DNA from: Pseudarthrobacter raffinosi
Lineage (GTDB): Bacteria; Actinomycetota; Actinomycetes; Actinomycetales; Micrococcaceae
Direction: 5' to 3'
Assembly (NCBI RefSeq): GCF_023913735.1
Contig: NZ_JAMXBH010000012.1
Coordinates: 1 to 64,000 of the forward strand
Length of the DNA stretch: 64,000 bases
The translations under genes and the position numbers were made by a program. Under the pieces are notes generated by a model. The model worked only from the letters and a program-made list of their open reading frames with translations. It had not been told where the DNA came from and searched no databases. Shown piece after piece: positions 44,273 to 52,844 of this stretch. Each line of letters starts with the position of its first letter. The first letter of the stretch is position 1.

Positions 44273-44326
44273 GGTCCGGCAGCCCGACCACCACGGTGGC
44301 GGGCTGCCGGACCGGGCTGCCGGACC
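44273..44326 (+). terminator. Intercistronic hairpin with a duplicated arm
   Basis: A perfect 14-bp stem (44273-44286 with 44300-44313), and the right arm is tandemly repeated (GGGCTGCCGGACC at 44301 and 44314), so two alternative pairings exist. No T-run. It lies between the binding-protein gene and the permeases. Confidence 0.65.
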
Positions 44327-44362
44327 AGGCAGTCAAACCATGCCAGTTCAATGGAGCCAGCA

Positions 44363-45304
44363 ATGATCACATTCATCCTTAAACGCCTAGGCAGCGGAAT
44401 AGTAGTCCTGTTCGCCGTCTCGATCCTCGTTTTTTCCCTTCTTTACGTATCGAGCGGCAGCATTGCCCGGAACATCGTCGGAGACCAGGCCACGCCCGAG
44501 CAGGTAGCGCTGAAAGAAACAGAGCTCGGGCTGGATCAGCCCATTCTTACCCGCTATCTGGACTGGGTTGTCAACGCGCTGCAGGGAGACCTGGGAGCAT
44601 CCTGGTTCACCTCTGAACCGGTGGCCGACGCCCTCGCCACCCGCATTCCGGTCACCATGACCATGGTGGTGGCAGCCATGCTCCTTATTTCCATCATCGC
44701 TACCCTCATCGGCGTTGCCGCAGCAGTGAAGCGTGGCTGGGTGGACCGGACGGTCCAGGTCGGCGCCATCATCGGCGACTCCATTCCCGGTTTCGTCATC
44801 GGCATTATCCTCGTCACCATCCTGGCCATCCAGATGGGCCTCTTCCCCGCCACCAGCACCATTTCCCCGGGTGCCGGAGCAGACGCCTGGGTGCTCTCGC
44901 TGACCCTGCCCGTCATAGCCCTCCTGATCAACGGCGTGACCGGCGGTGCCCAGCAGATCCGCAGCGCCGTGATCAAGCAGTTGGAACGCGACTACGTGCG
45001 GACTCTCCGCAGCCGCGGGATCCAGGAGCGGGAGATCCTTTTTAAGCATGTCCTGCGCAGCGCTGCCCCGGCGGGGCTTACAGTCCTCAGCCTGCAGCTG
45101 ATCGGCATGCTCGGCGGCGTGGTCATCATCGAGCAGATTTTCGCCCTTCCCGGCATGGGCCCCCTTGCCGTGGCCGCCACCGGCCAGAGCGACCAGCCCG
45201 TGGTCATGGGCGTTGTTATGTACACCGTCGCCGTTGTCATCTTTGTCAATCTCATCGTTGACCTGCTCAACGGTTGGCTCAACCCGAAGGTGCGTGCCTC
45301 GTGA
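44363..45304 (+). CDS. ABC transporter permease, DppB type
   Basis: A 313-residue permease with about six membrane helices, starting ITFILKRLGSGIVVLFAVSILVF. The EAA-like loop is QLERDYVRTLRSRGIQEREILFKHVLRSA and the end VNLIVDLLNGWLNPKVR is typical of DppB. ATG 44363 has TGGAG 9 nt upstream; an ATG 12 bp earlier lacks a site. Its stop overlaps the next gene by 4 bp. Confidence 0.92.
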   Translation: MITFILKRLGSGIVVLFAVSILVFSLLYVSSGSIARNIVGDQATPEQVALKETELGLDQPILTRYLDWVVNALQGDLGASWFTSEPVADALATRIPVTMTMVVAAMLLISIIATLIGVAAAVKRGWVDRTVQVGAIIGDSIPGFVIGIILVTILAIQMGLFPATSTISPGAGADAWVLSLTLPVIALLINGVTGGAQQIRSAVIKQLERDYVRTLRSRGIQEREILFKHVLRSAAPAGLTVLSLQLIGMLGGVVIIEQIFALPGMGPLAVAATGQSDQPVVMGVVMYTVAVVIFVNLIVDLLNGWLNPKVRAS

Positions 45305-47151
45305 GCGAGTCCGTCGAAACCTCAGCCCTGACGCCGCTTCCCGGTACGACCGGCCAGACCGGTACCGTGGTCCGGTCCACGGTGCTCAAGCGTCTCTTCA
45401 AAAACCCCCTCGGCATTTTATCGATGATCATCCTGCTGACCATGGGTCTCCTAGCCGCGTTCGCCGATGTCCTGGCGCCGTTCGAGGAGAACTTTGCAAA
45501 CATTTCAAAGACCCTCGCCGCCCCGGACTCCGTCAACATCCTCGGCACGGACAGCTCCGGGCGCGACGTCTGGAGCCGGCTTCTCTTTGGTGCGCAGCTG
45601 ACGCTGCTCTCCGCGTTGCTGTGTGCCGCCGTTGCGATCGTGATTGGCCTGCCCGCGGGCCTGATTGCGGGCTACTACGCGGGCAAGTTCGAAGCTATGT
45701 CCAACTGGGTTGTCAGCATCCTCATGAGCCTTCCCGGCCTGATTGTGCTGCTGACTGTGCGTGCAGCCTTCGGGCCGTCGGTCTGGATTGCCATGCTCTT
45801 CCTGGGCATACTGCTGAGTCCCTCCTATTTCCGCCTGACACGATCTGCTGTGCAATCGGTCCGCAACGAGCTCTATGTCGACGCGGCCCGGGTCTCCGGG
45901 CTCTCTGACCTGAGTATCATCACCCGCCATATCTTCTCTGTGGTGCGGGCCCCTATCATCATCCAGACGGCGGCGATTGCCGGAGTTGCCATCGCCATCC
46001 AGTCAGGCCTTGAGTTCCTGGGCCTGGGTGATCCGTCAAAGGCATCCTGGGGCGTGATGCTCAGCGAGGGATTCAAGAACGTTTATCTCACGCCCAGCCT
46101 GCTCTTCTGGCCCGCGTTTGCCATGGCACTGACCATTGGTGCCTTGGTCCTTCTTGGGAACGCTATCCGCGATGCTTTGGAAGACCAAGAGAAGATCAAG
46201 CACCGCAGGAAGAAAGCACATGAGGCGGAAGACGCTGCGTCGGCCAGCGCCGCCAAGGCAGCAAGCAAGACTGTCGCCGCCGTCGAGGCCGGAACCGAAC
46301 ACCACCTGGTCAAAGTGACCAACCTGGGCGTCGGGTACCCGCAGGCGGACGGATCGGTCAAGAAGGTTGTTGATGACGTCTCCTTCCACGTTGACCGCGG
46401 CGAAATCCTTGGCATCGTGGGCGAGTCCGGTTCGGGCAAGTCCCAGACGGCCTTTTCCATCCTGGGCCTGCTGCCGGATACTGCACGCATCGTGGGCGGT
46501 GCCATCCAGTTCGATGGCAACTACACGGTGGCTCCCGGCGAAGACAACGTCAGCCAGGAACGGCTCTCCAAGCTGCGCGGCAAGCGGATTTCCTACATCC
46601 CGCAGGAACCCATGAGCAACCTGGACCCGGCCTTCACCATCGGCTACCAGCTGGTTACCCCCATGGTGCGGGTCTTGGGAATCTCCAAGTCTGAAGCCAC
46701 GAAGCGCGCCATGAAGCTGCTCTCCGACGTCGGCATTGTCAACCCGGACCGGACCTTCAAGGCTTACCCGCACGAGGTCTCCGGTGGCATGGCCCAGCGT
46801 GTGCTCATCGCCGGCGCCATCAGCTGCGAACCGGACCTCATCATTGCCGATGAGCCCACCACGGCACTGGACGTCACTGTGCAGGCCGATGTGCTGGACC
46901 TCATCCGCGACCTCCAGCGCCGGCTCGGCGTCGGCGTCATCCTGGTGACCCACAACTTTGGTGTTGTGGCTGACCTCTGCGACCGCGTTGTGGTCATGCA
47001 GAACGGACGGCTCGTGGAGGAAGGCCCCGTGCGGGACATACTGCGCGAACCGGAGGAACGCTACACCCAGACCCTGCTGGCTTCGATGCTCGAAGGCAAA
47101 GAACCGATGTCCATGCTGGTGCCATCGAGTGCTAAGGAGAACGTACTGTGA
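45301..47151 (+). CDS. ABC permease (DppC) fused to ATPase (DppD)
   Basis: A 616-residue fusion. Residues about 1-300 are a DppC permease (FKNPLGILSMIILLTMGLLAAFADVLAPF; LGTDSSGRDVWSRLLFG; SEGFKNVYLTP). An Ala/Lys-rich linker (AASASAAKAASK) follows, then an ATPase from about 340: Walker A GESGSGKS, signature VSGGMAQR, Walker B LIIADEPTTALD. Starts at GTG 45301 overlapping the DppB stop. The fused layout is known in actinobacteria and fixes a 1:1 ratio of pore and motor. Confidence 0.92.
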   Translation: MSESVETSALTPLPGTTGQTGTVVRSTVLKRLFKNPLGILSMIILLTMGLLAAFADVLAPFEENFANISKTLAAPDSVNILGTDSSGRDVWSRLLFGAQLTLLSALLCAAVAIVIGLPAGLIAGYYAGKFEAMSNWVVSILMSLPGLIVLLTVRAAFGPSVWIAMLFLGILLSPSYFRLTRSAVQSVRNELYVDAARVSGLSDLSIITRHIFSVVRAPIIIQTAAIAGVAIAIQSGLEFLGLGDPSKASWGVMLSEGFKNVYLTPSLLFWPAFAMALTIGALVLLGNAIRDALEDQEKIKHRRKKAHEAEDAASASAAKAASKTVAAVEAGTEHHLVKVTNLGVGYPQADGSVKKVVDDVSFHVDRGEILGIVGESGSGKSQTAFSILGLLPDTARIVGGAIQFDGNYTVAPGEDNVSQERLSKLRGKRISYIPQEPMSNLDPAFTIGYQLVTPMVRVLGISKSEATKRAMKLLSDVGIVNPDRTFKAYPHEVSGGMAQRVLIAGAISCEPDLIIADEPTTALDVTVQADVLDLIRDLQRRLGVGVILVTHNFGVVADLCDRVVVMQNGRLVEEGPVRDILREPEERYTQTLLASMLEGKEPMSMLVPSSAKENVL

Positions 47152-48053
47152 CAGAAACTGCAGCCTTGGGCGCCGCGTTATCAGCGCCGGCACGTGAAGG
47201 ACTCCTTCGGGTCGAGAACCTGGTGGTGGAGTACGCCGGCAAGGGGTTCCGGGCAAAGAAATTCCGTGCCCTGACGGACATCAACATCAGCATCGGCCAT
47301 GGGGAGACCCTGGGCCTGGTGGGGGAGTCGGGCTCCGGCAAGACCACCCTGGGCCGGGCAGTGCTGGGGCTCGCGCCCGTAAGCGGTGGCAAGGTCACCT
47401 TCGAGGGCAAGGACATCAGCCAGGCCACCCGCAAGCAGCGCCGTGTCCTGAGCCGAGACATGCAAGTGGTCTTCCAGGATCCGTACACGTCGCTCAACCC
47501 TGCCCTGGAGATCGGCGACATCCTTGCCGAGCCCTTGGGCGTGCAGGGCATGGAGCAGGCAGCAGCCAAGAAGCGCGTCAGAGAGCTCCTGGACCAGGTA
47601 GGCCTGCCGTCGGACGCCATCCACCGTCTCCCGCGGGAGTTCAGCGGCGGCCAGCGCCAGCGCGTGGCCATCGCCCGCGCCCTGGCACTGTCGCCGAAAC
47701 TCATCGTCTGTGATGAGCCGGTCAGTGCCCTGGACCTCTCCACGCAGGCCCGTGTCCTGGATCTGTTCCTGCAGATCCAGAAGGACACCGGCGTGTCCTA
47801 CCTGTTTGTCTCCCACGACCTTGACGTGGTCCGCCACATCAGCCACCGTGTAGCCGTGATGTACCGTGGAGAAATCGTGGAGCAGGGGCCGGCAGAGATC
47901 GTCACGCGCAACCCCGACCACCCCTACACGCAGCGGTTGCTGCTCGCTTCACCCGTGCCGGATCCGGACCGCCAGGAGAAGCGCCGTGCCGAACGTCACC
48001 GGCTGCTCGAAGAACAGCGCCAGCAGAACGAGCAAGCCGCTGCCCTTGCCTAG
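47148..48053 (+). CDS. ABC transporter ATPase, DppF type
   Basis: A 301-residue second ATPase. Walker A is GESGSGKTT, the signature FSGGQRQRVAIARAL, and Walker B LIVCDEPVSALD; the C-terminal oligopeptide/dipeptide-ABC extension NPDHPYTQRLLLASPVPDP is present. Starts with GTG overlapping the fusion gene's stop. It completes the importer: binding protein, DppB, DppC-D and DppF. Confidence 0.93.
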   Translation: MTETAALGAALSAPAREGLLRVENLVVEYAGKGFRAKKFRALTDINISIGHGETLGLVGESGSGKTTLGRAVLGLAPVSGGKVTFEGKDISQATRKQRRVLSRDMQVVFQDPYTSLNPALEIGDILAEPLGVQGMEQAAAKKRVRELLDQVGLPSDAIHRLPREFSGGQRQRVAIARALALSPKLIVCDEPVSALDLSTQARVLDLFLQIQKDTGVSYLFVSHDLDVVRHISHRVAVMYRGEIVEQGPAEIVTRNPDHPYTQRLLLASPVPDPDRQEKRRAERHRLLEEQRQQNEQAAALA

Positions 48054-48100
48054 GGCTCATGCCCGAACTAACTCAACAGCAACAACTATGGAGGAATAAC

Positions 48101-48961
48101 GTGGCCAAAATTGGCGTACAGGCAATGATGCTGAAGGACAGCTTCACCGAAATCGGGGCGTTCGAAACCCTCCGTAAGGTCAGCGACATCGGCTACAACG
48201 CCGTCGAGATCTCCCAGATCCCGATGACGCCGGAAAACGTCGCTGAACTGGACCGCTCCCGCAGCGAGCTGGGCATGGACATCGCGGCCCTGTCCGTGGC
48301 CATGGAGACACCCAAGGGCCGGCCCGGCGATTCCCTGGCGGAGCACTTTGACAAGATCGTGGATGACGCAAAGAGCCTGGACTCGAAGCTGTTGCGGATC
48401 GGTATGCTGCCGTTCGAGGCAATGACGTCCATCGGCGCGGTAATTGACTTCGCCAAGCAGGCCAACGAATACGCCGAACGGCTGCAGGAGCAGGGCCTGG
48501 GCCTGTACTACCACAACCACCACATCGAGTTCGCGAAGTTCGACGGCAAATTCATGCTGGACATCATTGCGGAGAACTCCCCGGCCATGGGCATGGAAAT
48601 CGACGTGCACTGGGTACAGCGCGGCGGCCTGGACCCAGTCCGCACGCTCGAAAAGTACGCCGGCCGCACCGCTATGGTGCACCTGAAGGACTACCGGATC
48701 GGCCAAATGCCGGAGTCGGCCATGGGGCTGCTGAATTCAGGGGACTTCGTTGGATTCATGACGGAGTTCAAGAACGTTGTCCAGTTCGCCGAAGTGGGCG
48801 AGGGCAACCTGGACTTCGCTTCCATCATCCCGGCCGCGGAGGCTGCCGGCGCGCAGTACCTGCTGGTGGAGCAGGACGAACTCTATGGCCGCACGGTCTG
48901 GGAAGCGCTGCAGACCTCCTACGACAACCTGGTTGCCTTGGGGCAGTCCGAGCTCTTCTAA
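48101..48961 (+). CDS. TIM-barrel sugar isomerase/epimerase-type protein (second)
   Basis: A 286-residue protein of the same fold as the product of 40647-41507 but different in sequence. It starts AKIGVQAMMLKDSFTEIG and carries likely metal ligands in GLYYHNHHIEF, GMEIDVHWVQ, MVHLKDY and LLVEQDE. The NHHIEF segment is typical of the YcjR/IolE-like group. GTG 48101 is chosen for GGAGG just upstream; an ATG at 48059 is in frame but has no site. It is followed by a second Gfo/Idh/MocA gene. Confidence 0.87.
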   Translation: MAKIGVQAMMLKDSFTEIGAFETLRKVSDIGYNAVEISQIPMTPENVAELDRSRSELGMDIAALSVAMETPKGRPGDSLAEHFDKIVDDAKSLDSKLLRIGMLPFEAMTSIGAVIDFAKQANEYAERLQEQGLGLYYHNHHIEFAKFDGKFMLDIIAENSPAMGMEIDVHWVQRGGLDPVRTLEKYAGRTAMVHLKDYRIGQMPESAMGLLNSGDFVGFMTEFKNVVQFAEVGEGNLDFASIIPAAEAAGAQYLLVEQDELYGRTVWEALQTSYDNLVALGQSELF

Positions 48962-48982
48962 GCGGACCCACTTCCACAATCT

Positions 48983-49001
48983 GGTTTCGACAAGCTCAAC
49001 C
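48983..49001. repeat. Short palindromic repeat inside the operon
   Basis: GGTTTCGACAAGCTCAACC has GGTT/AACC ends and a partly symmetric centre. From memory, this sequence is dispersed in many high-GC actinobacterial genomes. Here it lies in the 60-bp gap between two operon genes. Confidence 0.55.
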
Positions 49002-49021
49002 AACAAAAAGGACAAATAACT

Positions 49022-50188
49022 GTGAGCAAGAAAGTACGCCTCGGCATCATCGGCCTGGGCCAGCAGGGCGGCGCTTACGCCAAGTTCATCACAGACGGCA
49101 TGGTCCCCAACATGGTGATCGGCGCTATCTGCGACACCGATCCGGCCAAGAGGGAACTTGCCTCGGCCACGTACCCGGACGCTCCCTTCTATGACGACTA
49201 CATCGCGATGCTGGAAAGCGGCGACGTTGACGCCGTCGTGACCTGCGTGCCGCACTTCCTGCACCCGGAAATGGGCATCGAGACCCTCAAGCGCAACATC
49301 CATGCGCTGGTGGAGAAGCCGGCCGGCGTCTACACCAAGCAGGTCAAGGAACTGAACGAGTTCGCTGCCAGCAAGCCGGAACTCTCCTTCGGCATCATGT
49401 TCAACCAGCGCAACAACCCGCTGTACAAGAAGCTCAAAGAGATTGTGGAAAACGGCGAGATCGGCAAGATCCGCCGCAGCAACTGGATCATCACCAACTG
49501 GTGGCGTCCGCAGGGCTACTACAACTCCAGCGAATGGCGCGCGACGTGGGGCGGCGAAGGCGGCGGCGTCCTGGTCAACCAGGCACCGCACCAGCTGGAC
49601 CTGTGGCAGTGGATCTGCGGCGTCCCGAAGTCCGTCTACTCCAAGGTTTCCTTCGGCTTCCGCCGCGACATCGCCGTCGAAGATGAAGTGACTGCGGTGG
49701 TTGACTACGGAGACGGCGTTACCGGCGTTTTTGTCACCGCCACGCACGACCTGACCGGGACCGACCGCTTCGAGATCCTGGGCGACCAGGGCAAGATCGT
49801 GGTCGAGGGCAGCAAGACCGCCACCGTGACGCGCTTGCACAAGCCCGAGCGCGAACTCAGCGACGGCATGGGCATGGACGATGTCCGCAAGCTCTTTATG
49901 GGCGAGTTGAACCCGGAGGAGTACTACACCACCGAGGTCATCGAGTTCGAGTCCGCCTGGGGTGCACAGCACTCAGGTGTCCTGGAGAACTTCGCCGCCA
50001 ACATCCTGGACGGCACGCCGCTGCTCGCTCCGGGCTCGGACGGTATAAACGGTGTCCGCCTGGCCAACGCCATCCACCTCTCCGCATGGACCGGTAAGGA
50101 AGTTGGACTGGACTTCGACGAGAACGAGTTCCTCGCCGAGCTCAACAAGCGCATCGCCGAAGAGGGCAAGTTCCCCCAGCGCGCGTAA
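49022..50188 (+). CDS. Gfo/Idh/MocA-family oxidoreductase (second)
   Basis: A 388-residue NAD(P)-dependent dehydrogenase. The Rossmann motif is GIIGLGQQGGAYAKFI, the EKP motif VEKPAGVYTKQVKEL, and the catalytic-His region GGEGGGVLVNQAPHQLDLWQWI. It lies after the second TIM-barrel gene, repeating the isomerase-oxidoreductase pairing seen at 40647-42517. The start is GTG 49022 with AAGGAC upstream. It is the last gene of the importer operon, followed by a hairpin. Confidence 0.92.
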   Translation: MSKKVRLGIIGLGQQGGAYAKFITDGMVPNMVIGAICDTDPAKRELASATYPDAPFYDDYIAMLESGDVDAVVTCVPHFLHPEMGIETLKRNIHALVEKPAGVYTKQVKELNEFAASKPELSFGIMFNQRNNPLYKKLKEIVENGEIGKIRRSNWIITNWWRPQGYYNSSEWRATWGGEGGGVLVNQAPHQLDLWQWICGVPKSVYSKVSFGFRRDIAVEDEVTAVVDYGDGVTGVFVTATHDLTGTDRFEILGDQGKIVVEGSKTATVTRLHKPERELSDGMGMDDVRKLFMGELNPEEYYTTEVIEFESAWGAQHSGVLENFAANILDGTPLLAPGSDGINGVRLANAIHLSAWTGKEVGLDFDENEFLAELNKRIAEEGKFPQRA

Positions 50189-50216
50189 CCTCCTGAGGGA
50201 GTACCGGTGCTGAGTA

Positions 50217-50258
50217 GCAGCTGTGGCCGTTTTGGACCATCAAAACGGCCACAGCTGC
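50217..50258. terminator. Perfect 18-bp inverted repeat after the importer operon
   Basis: Arms 50217-50234 and 50241-50258 pair perfectly around GACCAT. The stem contains CCGTTTTG/CAAAACGG and lacks a clear T-run, so it may be an imperfect terminator or a mobile palindrome. Confidence 0.7.
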
Positions 50259-50294
50259 GACCTGCTTAAGTGGTTTCATCGTTAGGATGGGGCG

Positions 50295-51356
50295 GTGACT
50301 GAACCCCAAACGCCGGACACCGCCCCATCAACGGGTTCGGTCAAAAAGCATGGCCGCGACGGCAAGTCCAATGCGACCATCTACGACATCGCCAAGTTGG
50401 CCGGCGTCAACGCGTCCACCGTTTCCCGGGCACTCAGCAAGCCGGGCAGGGTCAGCTCCAAAACACAGAAGCTCATCGAGGATGCGGCCGCCCAGCTGAA
50501 CTACCAGGTCAATCCGTTTGCGCGCGCACTTCCCACGGGCAAGACCAACACGTTCGGCCTCATCGTCGCGGACATCACCAACCCCACATTCTTTGACATC
50601 ATCCGCGGCGCCGAGACCACCGCAACCAGCAGGGATTACACCCTGGTGCTCGCCGAGTCGGCGGAGTCCCCGGCTACTGAACTGACTGCCGCCCGGCGGC
50701 TCATGGCCACCGTCGACGGCCTCATTCTCGCGAGCCCGCGCATGGACGATGACAACATCCGCGCCCTGGCCCAGGACAAGCCCGTGGTGGTCATCAACCG
50801 CGAAGTAGAGGGCGTGCCGTGCGTGGTGCCGGACGTCAACAAGGGGATCAGCGAGGCAATCCGGAGCATGGCCGCCAACGGACACCAGCGGATCGCCTTT
50901 GTAGCGGGGCCGCCGCAGTCCTGGATGTCCGAACGCCGTTGGGAGGGTGTGCAGGCAGCTTGCGAATGGTCCCGGCTCGAAGCCGTGCGGCTTGAGTCCA
51001 GCAAACCAACGGTCGACGGCGGCCGGCAGACTGCGCGCGATGTCCGCGCCAGCGGTGCCACCGCGGTCATGACGTACAACGACTTGCTGGCCATCGGGCT
51101 CATGCAGGAGCTCCAGGCCGCCGGCATGGTGGTGCCCGACGACATCAGCATCATCGGCTTTGACGACATCTTCGGCGCGGATTTCACGACGCCGCCGCTC
51201 ACCACGGTGCGTTCGCCGCTGGGGGAATGCGGCGAGGCTGCCGCGACGCGCCTGTTGGACTTCCTCCACGGGAGCGGGGAGCAGGCCGGCACTTTGAGCG
51301 TGGAGACTGAGCTGGTGCTGCGCGGGTCCAGCGGTAGGATCCTGCCCGCGAAGTGA
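50295..51356 (+). CDS. LacI-family regulator (second paralogue)
   Basis: A 353-residue repressor-type protein. The helix-turn-helix is TIYDIAKLAGVNASTVSRALS; the effector domain starts FGLIVADITNPTFFDIIRGA and ends IIGFDDIFGADFTTPPLTTVRSP. Shared DDIFGADF and the same recognition helix ASTVSRAL link it to the regulator at 39407. A -10-like TAGGAT (50283-50288) lies only 6 nt before GTG 50295, so translation may be leaderless. No copy of the TGGCAA operator was found before it. Confidence 0.92.
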   Translation: MTEPQTPDTAPSTGSVKKHGRDGKSNATIYDIAKLAGVNASTVSRALSKPGRVSSKTQKLIEDAAAQLNYQVNPFARALPTGKTNTFGLIVADITNPTFFDIIRGAETTATSRDYTLVLAESAESPATELTAARRLMATVDGLILASPRMDDDNIRALAQDKPVVVINREVEGVPCVVPDVNKGISEAIRSMAANGHQRIAFVAGPPQSWMSERRWEGVQAACEWSRLEAVRLESSKPTVDGGRQTARDVRASGATAVMTYNDLLAIGLMQELQAAGMVVPDDISIIGFDDIFGADFTTPPLTTVRSPLGECGEAAATRLLDFLHGSGEQAGTLSVETELVLRGSSGRILPAK

Positions 51357-51392
51357 GTCCTGGACAGGCCGATTCCAGCATTTGGCAATTCA

Positions 51393-51431
51393 TGGCAACC
51401 GGTTGACAAAACGAGGCGCCAGGCAGATTAT
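51393..51431 (+). promoter_or_regulatory. LacI operator-promoter 3
   Basis: Operator TGGCAACCGGTTGACA (51393-51408). Its right end TTGACA is the -35 (51403-51408), then 17 bp and -10 GATTAT (51426-51431). An added half-site TTGGCAA lies at 51382. The predicted transcript would start at or very near the uxaC ATG (51438). Confidence 0.78.
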
Positions 51432-51437
51432 TGATCT

Positions 51438-52844
51438 ATGTCACAGTCGATTGCTGCCAACCCAGACAGGCTCCTGCCCGCCGACCCAGGAACGCGCAGC
51501 ATTGCGCGGGACCTCCTTGCGCGCGTACAGGACCTCCCCATTATCTCCCCGCATGGCCACGTTGACGCCGCCGTCATCGAGCACAACACGCCGTTCCCGG
51601 ACCCGGCAGCGCTGCTCGTCAGCCCGGACCACTACGTCACCCGCCTGATCCACGCCAACGGCGCCCCCCTGGACAAGCTGCGCGCCGGCGGTTCCACCAC
51701 GCCCGGGTCACGCGAAATCTGGCGCACGTTCGTGGATGCCTGGCCCCTCTTCGAGGGCACGGCCTCCGGATACTGGCTGCGCAATCAGTTCAACAGTGTC
51801 TTCAATCTGGACGCAGACCTGGGCGAGATGTCCGCTGACGCCAGCTATGACGCCATCACCGCCAAACTCGTGGAGCCGGGCTTCCGTCCCCGCCAGCTGT
51901 TCAAGGACTTCAACATCGAGGTCCTGGCCACCACGGACGATCCCCTGGACAACCTGGCCAGCCACAAAGCCATCGCCGAGGACGCCTCGTTCAATGGCCG
52001 CGTCCTGCCGACCTTCCGCCCGGATGCCTACCTGAACATTGCGCACCCCACCTGGAGTGCCAACGTTGACCGCCTGATCGAAACCGCCGGTGACGGCGCC
52101 AACGGCTACGCGGGCTACATCACGGCCCTGGAAAACCGCCGCCGCTACTTCGTGGAGCACGGCGCAGTCTCCGCAGACCACGGTGTGGCCACTCCGGCAA
52201 CGCTCAAGCTGGACCGCGCCGAAGCCGAGAGGATCTTCGAGCTCGCCCGCGCCGGCAAGGCCACGGCCGAGGACCGCAACACCTTCGAAGCCCACATGAT
52301 GTACCAGATGGGCCGGATGTCGGTGGAGGACGGCCTGGTTATGACCATCCACCCGGGTTCGTTCCGGAACCACCACACCGCAACGTTTGATGCCTTCGGC
52401 GCGGACACCGGCCACGACATCCCGTTCGCCACCAACTACACCGAGGCCATCCGACCGCTGCTGCAGGACTTCGGCACGGCCAAGGACTTCCACCTGGTGC
52501 TGTTCACCCTGGACGAGACCGTGTTCTCCCGCGAACTCGCACCGCTCGCCGGCTTTTACCCGTCCGTCTACCTGGGCGCACCCTGGTGGTTCCTGGACGC
52601 TCCGGATGCCATGCTCCGGTTCCGCTCCGCCGTTACCGAAACGGCCGGTTTCTCCCGTTCTTCCGGGTTCATCGACGACACCAGGGCGTTCTGCTCCATC
52701 CCCGCCCGCCACGATGCGTCCCGCCGGATCGAAGCCTCCTTCCTGGCCCGTCTGGTGGCCGAGCATCGTGTCAGTGAAGACCGCGCCCACGAAATCATCG
52801 TGGACACGGTCGATTCTTCCCCTCGAAGGGTTTTCAAACTGTGA
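51438..52844 (+). CDS. uxaC: Glucuronate isomerase
   Basis: A 468-residue amidohydrolase-fold enzyme turning D-glucuronate into D-fructuronate (and galacturonate into tagaturonate). The metal motif SPHGHVDA (His39, His41) and YVTRLIHANGAPLDKLRAGG (in part), LPTFRPDA, MTIHPGSFRNHHTATFDAFG in pieces, are typical of UxaC. No Shine-Dalgarno sequence precedes the ATG, consistent with a leaderless message. Its stop overlaps the next start by 4 bp. Confidence 0.94.
   Translation: MSQSIAANPDRLLPADPGTRSIARDLLARVQDLPIISPHGHVDAAVIEHNTPFPDPAALLVSPDHYVTRLIHANGAPLDKLRAGGSTTPGSREIWRTFVDAWPLFEGTASGYWLRNQFNSVFNLDADLGEMSADASYDAITAKLVEPGFRPRQLFKDFNIEVLATTDDPLDNLASHKAIAEDASFNGRVLPTFRPDAYLNIAHPTWSANVDRLIETAGDGANGYAGYITALENRRRYFVEHGAVSADHGVATPATLKLDRAEAERIFELARAGKATAEDRNTFEAHMMYQMGRMSVEDGLVMTIHPGSFRNHHTATFDAFGADTGHDIPFATNYTEAIRPLLQDFGTAKDFHLVLFTLDETVFSRELAPLAGFYPSVYLGAPWWFLDAPDAMLRFRSAVTETAGFSRSSGFIDDTRAFCSIPARHDASRRIEASFLARLVAEHRVSEDRAHEIIVDTVDSSPRRVFKL

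Noticed and set aside
44301..44326. Insertion-sequence end
   Set aside because: The 13-bp tandem copy is explained by duplication of a hairpin arm; no transposase or target repeat is nearby.
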